Below, piece by piece: positions 1 through 7,759 of a stretch of DNA of 22,295 nt. A model generated the notes under the pieces. That model saw only the letters and a program-made list of their open reading frames with translations, made no database searches and was not told the origin of the DNA. This stretch comes from DASUSH01 sp050996575. Lineage in GTDB: Bacteria; Actinomycetota; Thermoleophilia; Solirubrobacterales; 70-9. The stretch lies in contig JBPCRS010000064.1 in NCBI GenBank assembly GCA_050996575.1, positions 1-22,295 on the forward strand, in the 5' to 3' direction. The position numbers and the translations under genes are program-made. Positions within the stretch are counted from its first letter, which is position 1. The number at the start of each line of letters is the position of its first letter.

Positions 1-762
1 GAGCAGCACGGCGAGCCCGCCTGCCATGAACAGGATCAAGAGGTGGCCGGCGAGGCTGTTGGCGAAGAGCCTGACCGCGAGCGAGATCACGCGAACCATG
101 TGCGAGATCACCTCAATAGTGAAGATCGCGGCACGGCCGAAGATGTTCATCGACTCGAGGCCGGGCGGCAGCCAGCTGGCGAAGTACTTGAACACACCCT
201 TTGCCCGGATCCCCTCGACGTGGTAGGAGATCACCGAGATGATCGCGAGGACAAGCGGGATCGAGATGTTGGCGGTCGCCGCGTAGATCGCGAAGCTCGG
301 TATCTCGAGGCCGAAGACGTCGATCTTGTGCTCGGTGTTGGTCGGTAGCGGGATGTAGCCGAGCATGTTCGAGAACCAGATGAAGAAGAACAGGGCCGCC
401 AGGTAGGGGAACCACTTCTTCGCCAGCTTCTGCTCGGGGATGTTGCCGGCGATGTTGTTGCGGGTCAGGTCATAGGCCAGCTCGACCATCATCTGCACCT
501 TGTTCGGCTCGCGCTGCATCCGGTTGGCGATATAGGACATCGCCCCGATCGTCGCGGTGGCGGCGAGGAAGAGGTAGAGGACCGCCTTGTTGATCGACAT
601 GTCGGCGGGCCCGAGCTGGATCGAGATCCAGGGGTCGAGGAGGAACTCGTTCTGCGGCTGGAACTCCTCGTTCTTGCCCGAGCTGCCGACGATCACGACC
701 ATCGCGATCGTGATCAGGAAATAAAGACCGATTGCGAGGAAGACCTTTGCCTTGCGGGTCAT
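1..762 (-). CDS. atpB: F0F1 ATP synthase subunit a (partial, runs off the window edge)
   Basis: This is the membrane subunit a of the F0 proton channel, which forms the half-channels beside the c-ring. The window holds 254 codons from the start with no stop, so the C-terminus lies outside. The hydrophobic helices and the signature segment RLFANSLAGHLL are visible; Arg231 in it matches the essential arginine facing the c-ring carboxylate (Arg210 in E. coli). The ATG at 762 is preceded by AGGAGG with a 7-base spacer, and it overlaps the stop of the upstream atpI-like gene (ATGA), which suggests translational coupling. It is the third gene of an atpZ-atpI-atpB start of the ATP synthase operon. 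Identification is secure. Confidence 0.96.
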   Translation of the reverse strand, partial: MTRKAKVFLAIGLYFLITIAMVVIVGSSGKNEEFQPQNEFLLDPWISIQLGPADMSINKAVLYLFLAATATIGAMSYIANRMQREPNKVQMMVELAYDLTRNNIAGNIPEQKLAKKWFPYLAALFFFIWFSNMLGYIPLPTNTEHKIDVFGLEIPSFAIYAATANISIPLVLAIISVISYHVEGIRAKGVFKYFASWLPPGLESMNIFGRAAIFTIEVISHMVRVISLAVRLFANSLAGHLLILFMAGGLAVLL

Positions 763-1172
763 CGCGCCGCCTCCTCGGTCGAGGAGACGCGGAGCAAGGC
801 CTCACCGGCGAGGTTGGCGGTGATCAGCGCCGCGGCGAGCACGGCCGCTGAGAGCCCGGCCTCGTCGGAGACGAGTACGCCGACGAGCAGGATCGCGATC
901 GTCAACAGCCAGAGCCTGAGCATGAAGGAGCCGGCGATTATCCGGAGGGCGGCGGTTCGGCCATCGGCAGTCTGGATCCGCGTCGCCGCGTAGGCGAGGA
1001 CTGCGCGCTGGGAGAGCCAGGCCGCGGCAACCGCGGCGTAGCCGACGATCGGAAAGCCGGCGAGCAAGAAGATCGGCAGCGCGACGACGAGCAGCACGAG
1101 ATCGGCATAGCGACCGATCACGGCGCGGGCGCCGGAGACGTTCTCAGTGGGTTCTAAAGCGAGCGTAGACAA
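759..1172 (-). CDS. atpI: AtpI-like ATP synthase-associated membrane protein
   Basis: This small membrane protein (about 137 residues) has four predicted hydrophobic helices, the layout of the AtpI (ATP synthase protein I) group that helps c-ring assembly. Sequence identity to AtpI is not strong by eye; the call rests on topology and on its place between an AtpZ-like gene and atpB. The start is uncertain. The TTG at 1172 is chosen because it gives a short overlap with atpZ. An ATG at 1253 would put much of the N-terminus inside atpZ, and a GTG at 1121 would start just before the first helix. None has a convincing ribosome binding site. The stop overlaps the atpB start. Confidence 0.72.
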   Translation of the reverse strand: MSTLALEPTENVSGARAVIGRYADLVLLVVALPIFLLAGFPIVGYAAVAAAWLSQRAVLAYAATRIQTADGRTAALRIIAGSFMLRLWLLTIAILLVGVLVSDEAGLSAAVLAAALITANLAGEALLRVSSTEEAAR

Positions 1173-1323
1173 GGGCCAGACCGGCGAAGATTCCGAGGAA
1201 CAGCCCGGCGATGCCGAGCGGAACGGCGAGGCCCACAAGCGAGCCGATCCCATATCCGATCACTGCGAGCAGGACCATCGACCCGATCTGAAGGCCTCCG
1301 GCCGCGGCGGCATCCGCCCTCAT
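1144..1323 (-). CDS. AtpZ-like small membrane protein (59 aa)
   Basis: A short reading frame of 59 codons starts MRADAAAAGGLQIGSMVLLA and has two hydrophobic helices rich in glycine. This is the pattern of AtpZ / 'putative F0F1-ATPase subunit' proteins found at the head of atp operons. The second helix ends in LVYARFRTH, similar to the basic tail usual in the family. It lies first in the atp cluster and overlaps the next gene. The frame stays open upstream of this ATG (no stop to about position 1400), but no better start was seen. Family role is a Mg/Ca transport or c-ring assembly aid; here that is inference. Confidence 0.68.
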   Translation of the reverse strand: MRADAAAAGGLQIGSMVLLAVIGYGIGSLVGLAVPLGIAGLFLGIFAGLALVYARFRTH

Positions 1324-1417
1324 CGTGAGGCCAGCGGTCGCCGGGAGTTTCGAGGTCGTCGAATTGCAATCGGGATCGGTTCCGTGCGGGAAGGTGCAGG
1401 CGGAGAAGGGTTGGTCG

Positions 1418-1461
1418 GAAAAACAACCGCCTGCGGCCTTTTCGTCAGACGTTGGCGGGTT
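1418..1461 (-). terminator. Probable intrinsic terminator after wecA
   Basis: Read on the minus strand, an imperfect stem pairs AACC(C)GCC with GGCGGTT, followed by the T-rich run TTGTTTTT. It lies between the end of wecA and the atp genes, so it would separate the two transcription units. The loop is long, so the call is moderate. Confidence 0.4.
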
Positions 1462-1478
1462 ATGACAAGCCTATCCGA

Positions 1479-2753
1479 TCAGATCGCCTCGAACTCCCCG
1501 GTCTCCGGGTCGACCTTTCGGACCTCGCCCGTGCCCTCCTCGACGGCCTCGAAGTTCCCTGTCTCGAGCTCGCGGGCGACCCCGCGATCGACCTCCTCCG
1601 GGGTCAGCTCGACGCCCGCCGCGCCGGCCTGGCGGCGACGGAGGAACGTCAGCTTGAGGATCTCGAGCACATAGACGAGGTAGACGCTCGCGGCGAGCGC
1701 GGCGAGACCGCAGCCGATGATCACCGCGGTCCAACCGGCATCGAAGTTGCCGTGGTCGTCGGAGTAGGGAATGAACCGCAACGCCAGCGCCATCCCGGCG
1801 AGGACGATCGCCCAGCCGTAGAGGTAGGCGAGCGTGCGCCACTGCGAGAACCCGATCGCCGCCAGCCGGTGGTGGAAATGCCAGCTGTCAGCGCGGTAGA
1901 TCGGCTGGCGGTACTTGAGCCGCTTGGCGATGACGAAGGTCGAGTCGAGGATCGGGATCGCGAGCACGACCAGCGGGAAGAAGAGGGCGACGACGGCGTT
2001 CGTCTTCAGCGCTCCCTGAATCGCCACGCAGGCGAGCAGGAAGCCGAGCAGGTTCGAGCCGGTGTCGCCCATGAAGCTCGAGGCGGGCGGAAAGCCGTGG
2101 CGGAGGAAGCCGAGCGCGCCGCCCGCGGTCAGCGCCGCGAGCACTGCGGCGCCAGGGCGATCGAGTGAGAGCGCGATCACGGCGAGGGTGACGCCGGAGA
2201 TCACGCAGACCCCGGCGGCGAGCCCGTCCATGCCGTCGATGAAGTTGATCACGTTGACGATGGCGACGATCCCGATCACGGTGAGGATGAAGGCGAGGTC
2301 GACCTCGCCGGCGAGCGGCGCGTCGAAGAGGTTGACCGAGCCCGGCTCGAGCCGGCCGGCGAACGGCAACGTAAATGCGCCCGCCTTGACCCCGGCCTGG
2401 ACGGGGATGATCGCCGCGATCACCTGGCCGGCGAGCTTCGGCGCCGCGGGCAGCTCGAAGACGTCGTCGAGGACGCCGAAGGCGGCGATCACGGTCGCTC
2501 CGGCGAGGATCGCCGCGGTCTGGTCGCCCCCCTGGAGCCAGAGGATTCCGGAGACGAGGACGCCGCCGAGGATCGCCAGCCCGCCGAGCTTCGGGGTCGG
2601 GGTCGTGTGCAGGCTGCGATCGTTGGGGACGTCGATCGCGCCGATCTTTTTCGCGATCCGCTCGGTCAACGGAACCAGGAGCCAGGCGACGACGGCGGCG
2701 ACGGCAAAGGCGAGGAAGGCCTGGAACGCCTCCGGGCGGCCTTCGATCAGCAT
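1479..2753 (-). CDS. wecA: WecA/TagO-type polyprenyl-phosphate N-acetylhexosamine-1-phosphate transferase
   Basis: This integral membrane enzyme (424 aa) of glycosyltransferase family 4 / MraY superfamily transfers a sugar-1-phosphate from a UDP-sugar to polyprenyl phosphate, the first step of lipid-linked glycan synthesis. Visible motifs are PTPKLGGLAI (53-62), the DD pair in GVLDDVFEL (96-97), NFIDGMDGL (170-178), MGDTGS (228-233) and the WecA-type HFHHRL (292-297), which distinguishes it from MraY. About ten hydrophobic helices are present. An acidic cytosolic tail (about 380-424) carries two ETG-x-FEA units and is not part of the family core. The ATG at 2753 overlaps the stop of the upstream gene (ATGCTGA). 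Its position next to atp genes matches M. tuberculosis wecA (Rv1302). The exact sugar is unknown. Confidence 0.93.
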   Translation of the reverse strand: MLIEGRPEAFQAFLAFAVAAVVAWLLVPLTERIAKKIGAIDVPNDRSLHTTPTPKLGGLAILGGVLVSGILWLQGGDQTAAILAGATVIAAFGVLDDVFELPAAPKLAGQVIAAIIPVQAGVKAGAFTLPFAGRLEPGSVNLFDAPLAGEVDLAFILTVIGIVAIVNVINFIDGMDGLAAGVCVISGVTLAVIALSLDRPGAAVLAALTAGGALGFLRHGFPPASSFMGDTGSNLLGFLLACVAIQGALKTNAVVALFFPLVVLAIPILDSTFVIAKRLKYRQPIYRADSWHFHHRLAAIGFSQWRTLAYLYGWAIVLAGMALALRFIPYSDDHGNFDAGWTAVIIGCGLAALAASVYLVYVLEILKLTFLRRRQAGAAGVELTPEEVDRGVARELETGNFEAVEEGTGEVRKVDPETGEFEAI

Positions 2754-3781
2754 GCGGCGAGAACGGCGTCGGCGAGCAGCTGCGGGTCGCGCGGATTTCG
2801 AATGCCGGGCTCGCCGTCGCGCGCGACGAGCTCGATCCGCACCGGGTCGTCGAGCGGGCGCAGCCGGCCCTCGGCGATCAGCTGCTCGTCGACCGCGCCC
2901 ATCGTGCCGCTGAAGATCGTGTACACCGGCGTCCCGAGCGCGACCGCCTCACGGTTCATCGTCCCCCCCGCGCTGACGACGAGGTCGGCGTAGGCGATCA
3001 GGCTCTGGGCATCGATCGCGCGCTCGGGGACGATCAGCGACGAATCCCCTCGCGAGCGCGCCTGCGCCGCCTGGCGCTCGGTCCGCGCAATGATCACCGC
3101 CACGGTTCGCACGTCCGCTTGAAGCCGATCGAGGACGCCCCCATAGAGATGATTGTCGGCGTGATAGGCGGACGTCTCCGGCGGCGGGCGGACGACCGCC
3201 AGCAGCCGCTCGTCGGAAGAGCGCCCGGCGGCGAAGCCGAGCCGGTCGAGACCGAGCTCTGAGAGCACCATCGGGTCGGGCTCGAAGTCGTGCAGGTAGT
3301 AGTCCTCCTTCAACCCCGGGTAGCGAAAGAGCTTGCCTTCGGCGGCACCGGCCCGGCGAAGTGCAGCTACCGAGATCGCATCGGGGACGAGGACGCGGCG
3401 AGCGACCCGCCAGCTCAGCTTGCGCTGAAGACCGGCGTGTTCGTAGTCCTGCATCTGCACCGTCGGGATCCGCAGCGCGGTGCCGACGACGGCGATGTCG
3501 ACCGATCCGTGGGCGAGGCCGATGTCGAAGCGGCGTCCCCGTGCCCATCGGGTGAGCAAAGCGCTGCGGCGGCCGACGGCGGCGCCCTTCGCGATCGTGC
3601 CACCGTCGGCGTGGCGGCCGACGACCTCGTAGCTCATCCCGAGCCGATCGAGAATGCCGACGGTCTGGCCGTACTCGCGGGTCGTGATCGAAACCTCATG
3701 CCCGGCGCCGAGAAGGCGCTCGGCGATCGGTCGCAGGACGAGCGGGTGTGCCGCAGCGGTGCAGTCGATCCAGACCCTCAC
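2747..3781 (-). CDS. DUF354 family glycosyltransferase-like protein
   Basis: This 344-residue protein begins VRVWIDCTAAAHPLVLRPIA and continues with GHEVSITTREYGQTVGILDR, the conserved start of the DUF354 family. That family has a GT-B fold and resembles MurG and UDP-N-acetylglucosamine 2-epimerase. A late segment SAGGTMNREAVALGTPVYTI corresponds to the nucleotide-sugar binding region. The GTG at 3781 is chosen because it starts the conserved domain and overlaps the stop of the upstream glycosyltransferase (GTGA). Longer in-frame starts would lie wholly inside that gene. Its tight coupling to a GT4 enzyme and to wecA suggests a role in a surface glycan. Donor and acceptor are unknown. Confidence 0.85.
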   Translation of the reverse strand: MRVWIDCTAAAHPLVLRPIAERLLGAGHEVSITTREYGQTVGILDRLGMSYEVVGRHADGGTIAKGAAVGRRSALLTRWARGRRFDIGLAHGSVDIAVVGTALRIPTVQMQDYEHAGLQRKLSWRVARRVLVPDAISVAALRRAGAAEGKLFRYPGLKEDYYLHDFEPDPMVLSELGLDRLGFAAGRSSDERLLAVVRPPPETSAYHADNHLYGGVLDRLQADVRTVAVIIARTERQAAQARSRGDSSLIVPERAIDAQSLIAYADLVVSAGGTMNREAVALGTPVYTIFSGTMGAVDEQLIAEGRLRPLDDPVRIELVARDGEPGIRNPRDPQLLADAVLAAC

Positions 3782-4806
3782 CGCAGCGCCGCCTCGACCT
3801 CGGCGCGGATCCCCTCGGCGCGCGCCTCGAGCGGGAAGAGCTCGAGCACGCGAGCTCGGGCTCGGGCTCCGGCCTCGGCGTCGAGCTCGCTCGCCGCCCG
3901 CACCCCGGCGGCGATCTCGCCCGCCTCGACCGCCGCGATCGTCACCCCGGTCTCGCCCACGACCTCCGGCAACGCGCCGGCGTCGGTGACGACCGGGACA
4001 CAGCCGGCGAGCATCGCCTCGGCGACGGCGAGCCCGAAGCCTTCGTGCCAGGAGGCCTGGACGTAAATGCCGGCGCGGCGAAACTCTGCGTCGAGGTCGG
4101 CGTCGGAGAGGCGGCCGCTGAAGGTGACGTTCGGCCCCGCCTGAGTGCGGAGCAGATCGATCGCGTCGTCGTCCCAACCTCCGGCGAGGACGAACTCGAC
4201 GTCGGGAAGCGCCGCTGCGGCCTCGACAAAGGCGCGGTGACCCTTGCGCTCGAGGTTCCAGCGATGAACGGCGCCGACGGTGAGGACGACGCCGCGATCG
4301 CCGCCTGAACCAATCAACGACCGGTCACCTTCGGTGACCTCCTGCTCGCCAAAGCGATCGGCGAGGCCGTGGTGGACGACGGCGACGTGCTCGGGCTCGA
4401 TCCCGAGGTTGCGCTCGATCTCACCCTCGAGGTAGTTCGAGTTGGTGATCAGGCGATCGGCTCGGGCGATCGCCAGCCGTGCCCGCAGCCCGCGGATCCG
4501 GTCCTGCTGGTTGCCATAGCCGATCTCGGGAACGCTCGCGGTGTCGAAGCCGCCGGTGATCAACACGGTCGGCTTCCCGATCAGCTTCGCCAATGTCAGC
4601 GCCGCCAGCGTGTGCCAGGAGGCGAACCAGCCGAAGACGACGTCGCAGCGGCGCAGCTTGCCGATCAGCTCGAACGGGCGCGGCAGCGGGCCGGGCTGGA
4701 AATACTCGTCGACCTCGTAGCGCTCGGCGAGCGCATCGCGGTCGATCCGGGTGAACGTGTTGCGGCGAGAGATGACGTAGAGGACCCGCGCCACAGGCTG
4801 TTCCAA
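3778..4806 (-). CDS. GT4-family glycosyltransferase
   Basis: This 342-residue GT-B glycosyltransferase has an N-terminal Rossmann-like half and a C-terminal half with the GT4 signature: HEGFGLAVAEAMLAG contains the E-x7-E pair (Glu255, Glu263), followed by PVVTDAGALPEVVG. It should be a retaining enzyme using a nucleotide sugar at the inner face of the membrane. It starts 5 bases after the glyA stop, and its own stop overlaps the next gene by four bases, so glyA, this gene, the DUF354 gene and wecA probably form one transcript. A GTG five codons downstream (VARVLYV) is another possible start. Its sugar specificity cannot be read from the sequence. Confidence 0.88.
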   Translation of the reverse strand: MEQPVARVLYVISRRNTFTRIDRDALAERYEVDEYFQPGPLPRPFELIGKLRRCDVVFGWFASWHTLAALTLAKLIGKPTVLITGGFDTASVPEIGYGNQQDRIRGLRARLAIARADRLITNSNYLEGEIERNLGIEPEHVAVVHHGLADRFGEQEVTEGDRSLIGSGGDRGVVLTVGAVHRWNLERKGHRAFVEAAAALPDVEFVLAGGWDDDAIDLLRTQAGPNVTFSGRLSDADLDAEFRRAGIYVQASWHEGFGLAVAEAMLAGCVPVVTDAGALPEVVGETGVTIAAVEAGEIAAGVRAASELDAEAGARARARVLELFPLEARAEGIRAEVEAALR

Positions 4807-4811
4807 GGCGC

Positions 4812-6092
4812 TCAGACGAGTGTCGCCGAGAGCTGCGGGTAGAGCGGGTGGCGCTCGATCAGAGCCTGACTGCGCTCGAGCAGGGCCTCGCGCTCGCCCT
4901 CGAAGCTGTCGCTGAGCGCTGCGCAGATCACCTGGGCGATCTCGCGCATCTCGTCCTCGCCCAGCCCGCGAGTGGTCAGGGCGGGCGTGCCGATGCGAAG
5001 ACCGGAGGGATCCATCGGCGGGCGCTCGTCGAACGGGATCGTGTTGCGATTGACCGTGATCCCGACCTGCTCGAGTCGGTCCTCAGCCTCCTTGCCGCCG
5101 AGTCCGGTCGGGGTCAGGTCGACGAGCACCAGGTGGACGTCGGTGCCGCCGGTGAGAACGTCGATGCCGCCGGCCTGAAGCTCGGCGGCGAACGCCTTGG
5201 CGTTGGCGATCGTCTGCCGCTGGCGAGCCCGGAATGGCTCCGAGTTGACGATCCCGAGCGCGACGGCCTTGGCGGCGATGATGTGCATCAGCGGCCCGCC
5301 CTGCTGGCCCGGGAAGACCGAGCGATCGACGTCCTTGGCGAGCTCCTCGCGGCAGAGGATCATGCCGCTACGAGGGCCGCAGAGCGTCTTGTGGATCGTC
5401 GTCGTGACGACGTCGGCGTGCTCGACCGGGTTCGGGTGCTCGCCCGCGGCGACGAGGCCGGCGAAATGGGCCATGTCGACGAACAGGCGGGCGCCGACCG
5501 AGTCGGCGATCTCGCGGAAGGCGGCAAAGTCGAGCCGGCGCGGATATGCCGACCAGCCGGCGACGATCACCTTCGGCCGGTGCTCGTGGGCGAGCCGCTC
5601 GACCTCCTCCATGTCGACGAGCAGGTCCTCGCGGCGGACGTGGTAGGCGACGACCTCGTAGAGCTTGCCGGAAACGTTCAGCTTCATCCCGTGGGTGAGG
5701 TGGCCGCCGTGGTCGAGCGCCATCCCCATGATCGTGTCGCCGGGCTCGATCATCGCCATGTAGGCGGCGTTGTTGGCCTGGGCGCCCGAATGTGGCTGGA
5801 CGTTGGCGTGCTCGGCGCCGAAGATCTCCTTCGCGCGCTCGATCGCGAGCAGCTCGGCGACGTCGACCTCCTCGCAGCCGCCGTAATAGCGGCGCCCCGG
5901 ATAGCCCTCGGCGTACTTGTTGGTCAGCACCGACCCGGCAGCGTCGAGCACCGCCTGGGGAACGAAGTTCTCCGAGGCGATCATCTCGAGCGTCCCCTGC
6001 TGGCGGGCGAGCTCGCGGTCGAGCACGCGGGCGATCTCGGGGTCGACCTCGGCGAGGGGGGCGGTCTGGAAGTCGTCGGGCAGCTCGTTCAC
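4812..6092 (-). CDS. glyA: Serine hydroxymethyltransferase
   Basis: This PLP enzyme interconverts serine plus tetrahydrofolate and glycine plus 5,10-methylene-tetrahydrofolate, the main one-carbon source. The length (426 aa) is normal. The conserved segments include LEMIASENFVP, NKYAEGYPGRRYYGG, NVQPHSGAQAN, DMAHFAGLVA and TTTIHKTLCGPRSG, whose Lys235 is the PLP Schiff-base lysine. In the last motif the usual T-H-K-T-L-R-G-P-R-G reads I-H-K-T-L-C-G-P-R-S, a slight departure. The GTG at 6092 is preferred over the ATG at 6119 because AAGGAG (6106..6101) lies 8 bases before it and the nine extra residues look unlike the family. It heads the run of genes toward wecA. Confidence 0.96.
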   Translation of the reverse strand: MNELPDDFQTAPLAEVDPEIARVLDRELARQQGTLEMIASENFVPQAVLDAAGSVLTNKYAEGYPGRRYYGGCEEVDVAELLAIERAKEIFGAEHANVQPHSGAQANNAAYMAMIEPGDTIMGMALDHGGHLTHGMKLNVSGKLYEVVAYHVRREDLLVDMEEVERLAHEHRPKVIVAGWSAYPRRLDFAAFREIADSVGARLFVDMAHFAGLVAAGEHPNPVEHADVVTTTIHKTLCGPRSGMILCREELAKDVDRSVFPGQQGGPLMHIIAAKAVALGIVNSEPFRARQRQTIANAKAFAAELQAGGIDVLTGGTDVHLVLVDLTPTGLGGKEAEDRLEQVGITVNRNTIPFDERPPMDPSGLRIGTPALTTRGLGEDEMREIAQVICAALSDSFEGEREALLERSQALIERHPLYPQLSATLV

Positions 6093-6100
6093 GGCGTCGT

Positions 6101-6106
6101 CTCCTT
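6101..6106 (-). promoter_or_regulatory. Ribosome binding site deciding the glyA start
   Basis: On the minus strand AAGGAG lies 8 bases before the GTG at 6092. It lies inside the reading frame of the alternative upstream ATG at 6119, so the GTG is the better start. Confidence 0.7.
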
Positions 6107-6158
6107 TTCTCTCCTCCATACGTTACGAGGCGATCCGGCCGACTGGGCCCGCTTGTCC

Positions 6159-6164
6159 TACCGT
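6159..6164 (+). promoter_or_regulatory. Possible -10 box (TANNNT) of a leaderless tsaC transcript
   Basis: TACCGT lies 8 bases before the ATG at 6173, and no Shine-Dalgarno sequence precedes that ATG. This spacing fits a leaderless mRNA. No clear -35 box was found, so the call is weak. Confidence 0.3.
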
Positions 6165-6172
6165 GGCCCGCG

Positions 6173-6823
6173 ATGTCAGCGGAGAATGCGAAAACGGAGC
6201 GGGTCTCGATCGAGCGCGACGGCGCCGCCGCCGCACGCGCGGCACTCGAGCACGTCATCGGCGACGGCGGCATCGCGGTCTTCCCGGCCGACGGCCTCTA
6301 CGGGCTCGCCTGCGACCCGCTCAACGAGTCGGCGGTCGACCGGATCCAATCGCTCAAGGGACGCGACGAGGCGAAGCCCTCGGCGGTCATGTACTTCACC
6401 CCGCTCGTCATGCGCGAGCTGATCGGCGAGATGGGCGCGCGGACCCAGGAGGCGGTCGCGACGCTTCTTCCCGGACCGGTGACGCTGGTGATCGCGAACC
6501 CGGTTGAGCGCTACCCGCTCGCCTGCCGCGAGGATCCGGGCCGGCTCGGAGTGCGGCTGATCGGTGGCCCGCTGGCGGCGACGCGCGTGGTCGTCCTCCA
6601 GACCTCGGCGAACCGGAGCGGCGAGCCGGCCGCTTCGCGGTTCGCCGACGTCGATCCGGCGATCTTGAGCGCGGTCGAGCTGTCGATCGACGGCGGCGAG
6701 CTCAGCGGCAAGCCGTCGACCGTCGTCGACCTCTCGGAGGTCGATTCCGGCGGCGACTGGTCGGTGCTCCGCGAGGGTGCGATCGACCGGGTCGAACTCG
6801 AGCGAACGATGGCCGGCGTCTAG
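6173..6823 (+). CDS. tsaC: Threonylcarbamoyl-AMP synthase (Sua5/YrdC/TsaC family)
   Basis: This 216-residue protein makes threonylcarbamoyl-adenylate from threonine, bicarbonate and ATP for t6A37 modification of ANN-decoding tRNAs. Visible motifs are FPADGLYGLACD (near residue 36), LKGRDEAKPSAVM, LLPGPVTLVI and QTSANRSGEPA, together covering the YrdC fold. There is no C-terminal Sua5 extension, so it is of TsaC length. The ATG at 6173 is chosen because the homologous region begins soon after it; the frame is open upstream but that part is antisense to glyA. It is divergent from glyA and convergent with the RTX gene, sharing the palindromic stop TCTAGA. In mycobacteria this gene is co-directional with prfA-hemK; here it is inverted. 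Confidence 0.92.
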   Translation: MSAENAKTERVSIERDGAAAARAALEHVIGDGGIAVFPADGLYGLACDPLNESAVDRIQSLKGRDEAKPSAVMYFTPLVMRELIGEMGARTQEAVATLLPGPVTLVIANPVERYPLACREDPGRLGVRLIGGPLAATRVVVLQTSANRSGEPAASRFADVDPAILSAVELSIDGGELSGKPSTVVDLSEVDSGGDWSVLREGAIDRVELERTMAGV

Positions 6824-7671
6824 ACACTCGGATCGGCCGCCGGCGGCGGCGCGAGAACTGTCTCGCACCCGCCCGGCTCACCCACGCCCTCGTCCTGGGC
6901 GCAGACGTCATTGCCCGAGCCGCCCTCGATCAGGTCGTCGCCGAGGCCGCCGTTGAGCTCGTCGTCACCCGCGTCTCCGGCGATCTCGTCGTCCTTTTCC
7001 CCGCCTCCGATCTCGTCGGCGCCATCGCCGCCGAAGACGTAGTCGATCCCTCTTCCCGCGAGGACTCGGTCCTCACCGGGGCCGGCATCGATCCGGTCGT
7101 TTCCGGGGCCGGACTCGTCGCCGCTGATCGTGTCGTCTCCGGTGCCCCCCGCGATCCGATCGGTGTCGCGGTCGTTTCTGTAGCCGGTGCCGTCGATGCG
7201 GTCGTCGCCGTCGCCGCCCCTCAGCGTCTCGCCGCCGAGCAGCTTGTCGTCGTCCGGCCCGCCGAGCAGGACGTCGCCGATCTCACCGCGGCGGCCGTCG
7301 AGGAAGTCCTCGCCCTCGCCGCCGACGATCCGGTCGCCGCCGTTGTAGCCGTGGAGCTCGTCATCGCCCTCGCCACCGTCGAGGTAGTCATCGGAATTAC
7401 CCGTGTCGACGGTGTCGTCGCCGCCTTCGCTGCAGACGTAGTCGACGCCGTTGCCGGAGGCAATCTTATCCTTGCCGGCACCGGAGATGATCACGTCGGT
7501 CCCGTTCGTTCCCTGGATCGTGTCGTTGCTCGAGCCGCGAACGATCGTCGCGGGCTTGCCGAAGCAACGCGCGGCGGCGGAGGCGGCGTTCGGCGCCGCC
7601 ACGAGTGCGGCGCCGATGACCACGAGTGCGCAGAGAGTGCGAGATCGGAATGAGTGATTGATTGTCATCAT
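6820..7671 (-). CDS. Secreted RTX-type calcium-binding repeat protein, paralog 1
   Basis: This 283-residue protein has a signal peptide (about 1-34, ending NAASAAA), then RCFGKPATIV and a long run of GGxGxD-type nonapeptides such as GGEGDDELHG, GGDGDDRIDG and GGLGDDLIEG. Such repeats fold as a calcium-binding parallel beta-roll. No catalytic domain is visible. Mature cysteines are at 36, 80, 257 and 269, matching the two paralogs. A proline-rich tail follows the last cysteine. The start codon is ATG at 7671 or 7668; the ribosome binding site is weak. The gene is 64 bases after prmC on the same strand and converges with tsaC, the stops overlapping. A frame extending upstream into prmC is not real. 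Function unknown; surface or matrix role is inference. Confidence 0.87.
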   Translation of the reverse strand: MMTINHSFRSRTLCALVVIGAALVAAPNAASAAARCFGKPATIVRGSSNDTIQGTNGTDVIISGAGKDKIASGNGVDYVCSEGGDDTVDTGNSDDYLDGGEGDDELHGYNGGDRIVGGEGEDFLDGRRGEIGDVLLGGPDDDKLLGGETLRGGDGDDRIDGTGYRNDRDTDRIAGGTGDDTISGDESGPGNDRIDAGPGEDRVLAGRGIDYVFGGDGADEIGGGEKDDEIAGDAGDDELNGGLGDDLIEGGSGNDVCAQDEGVGEPGGCETVLAPPPAADPSV

Positions 7672-7730
7672 CGCTGTAGTGCTTTCGATTGGTCGACGCC
7701 AGCGTCGCGCCAAACCGGAGGGCCGGCCAG

Positions 7731-7759
7731 CGACCCTAGGTGTGGTCTGCCAACACCAC
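7731..7759 (-). promoter_or_regulatory. Candidate shared upstream element of RTX paralog 1
   Basis: Read on the minus strand this 29-base stretch begins GTGGTGT and contains CACACCTAGGG. It aligns without gaps to elements before the other two RTX genes (19 of 29 identical to the one at 10596). It lies about 88 bases before the start codon, the same distance as in the paralogs. It overlaps the last codons and stop of prmC, so part of the match may be chance. Confidence 0.35.

Noticed and set aside
4323..4339. Perfect inverted repeat GGTCACC-TTC-GGTGACC
   Set aside because: It lies well inside the GT4 coding region and fits the codon use; no sign of a regulatory role.
5792..6172. Upstream extension of tsaC
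   Set aside because: It is antisense to glyA, Arg-rich and without family similarity.
4848..6422. Long plus-strand reading frame opposite glyA
   Set aside because: Its length is due to high GC content; glyA on the other strand is certain and the product has no recognisable family.
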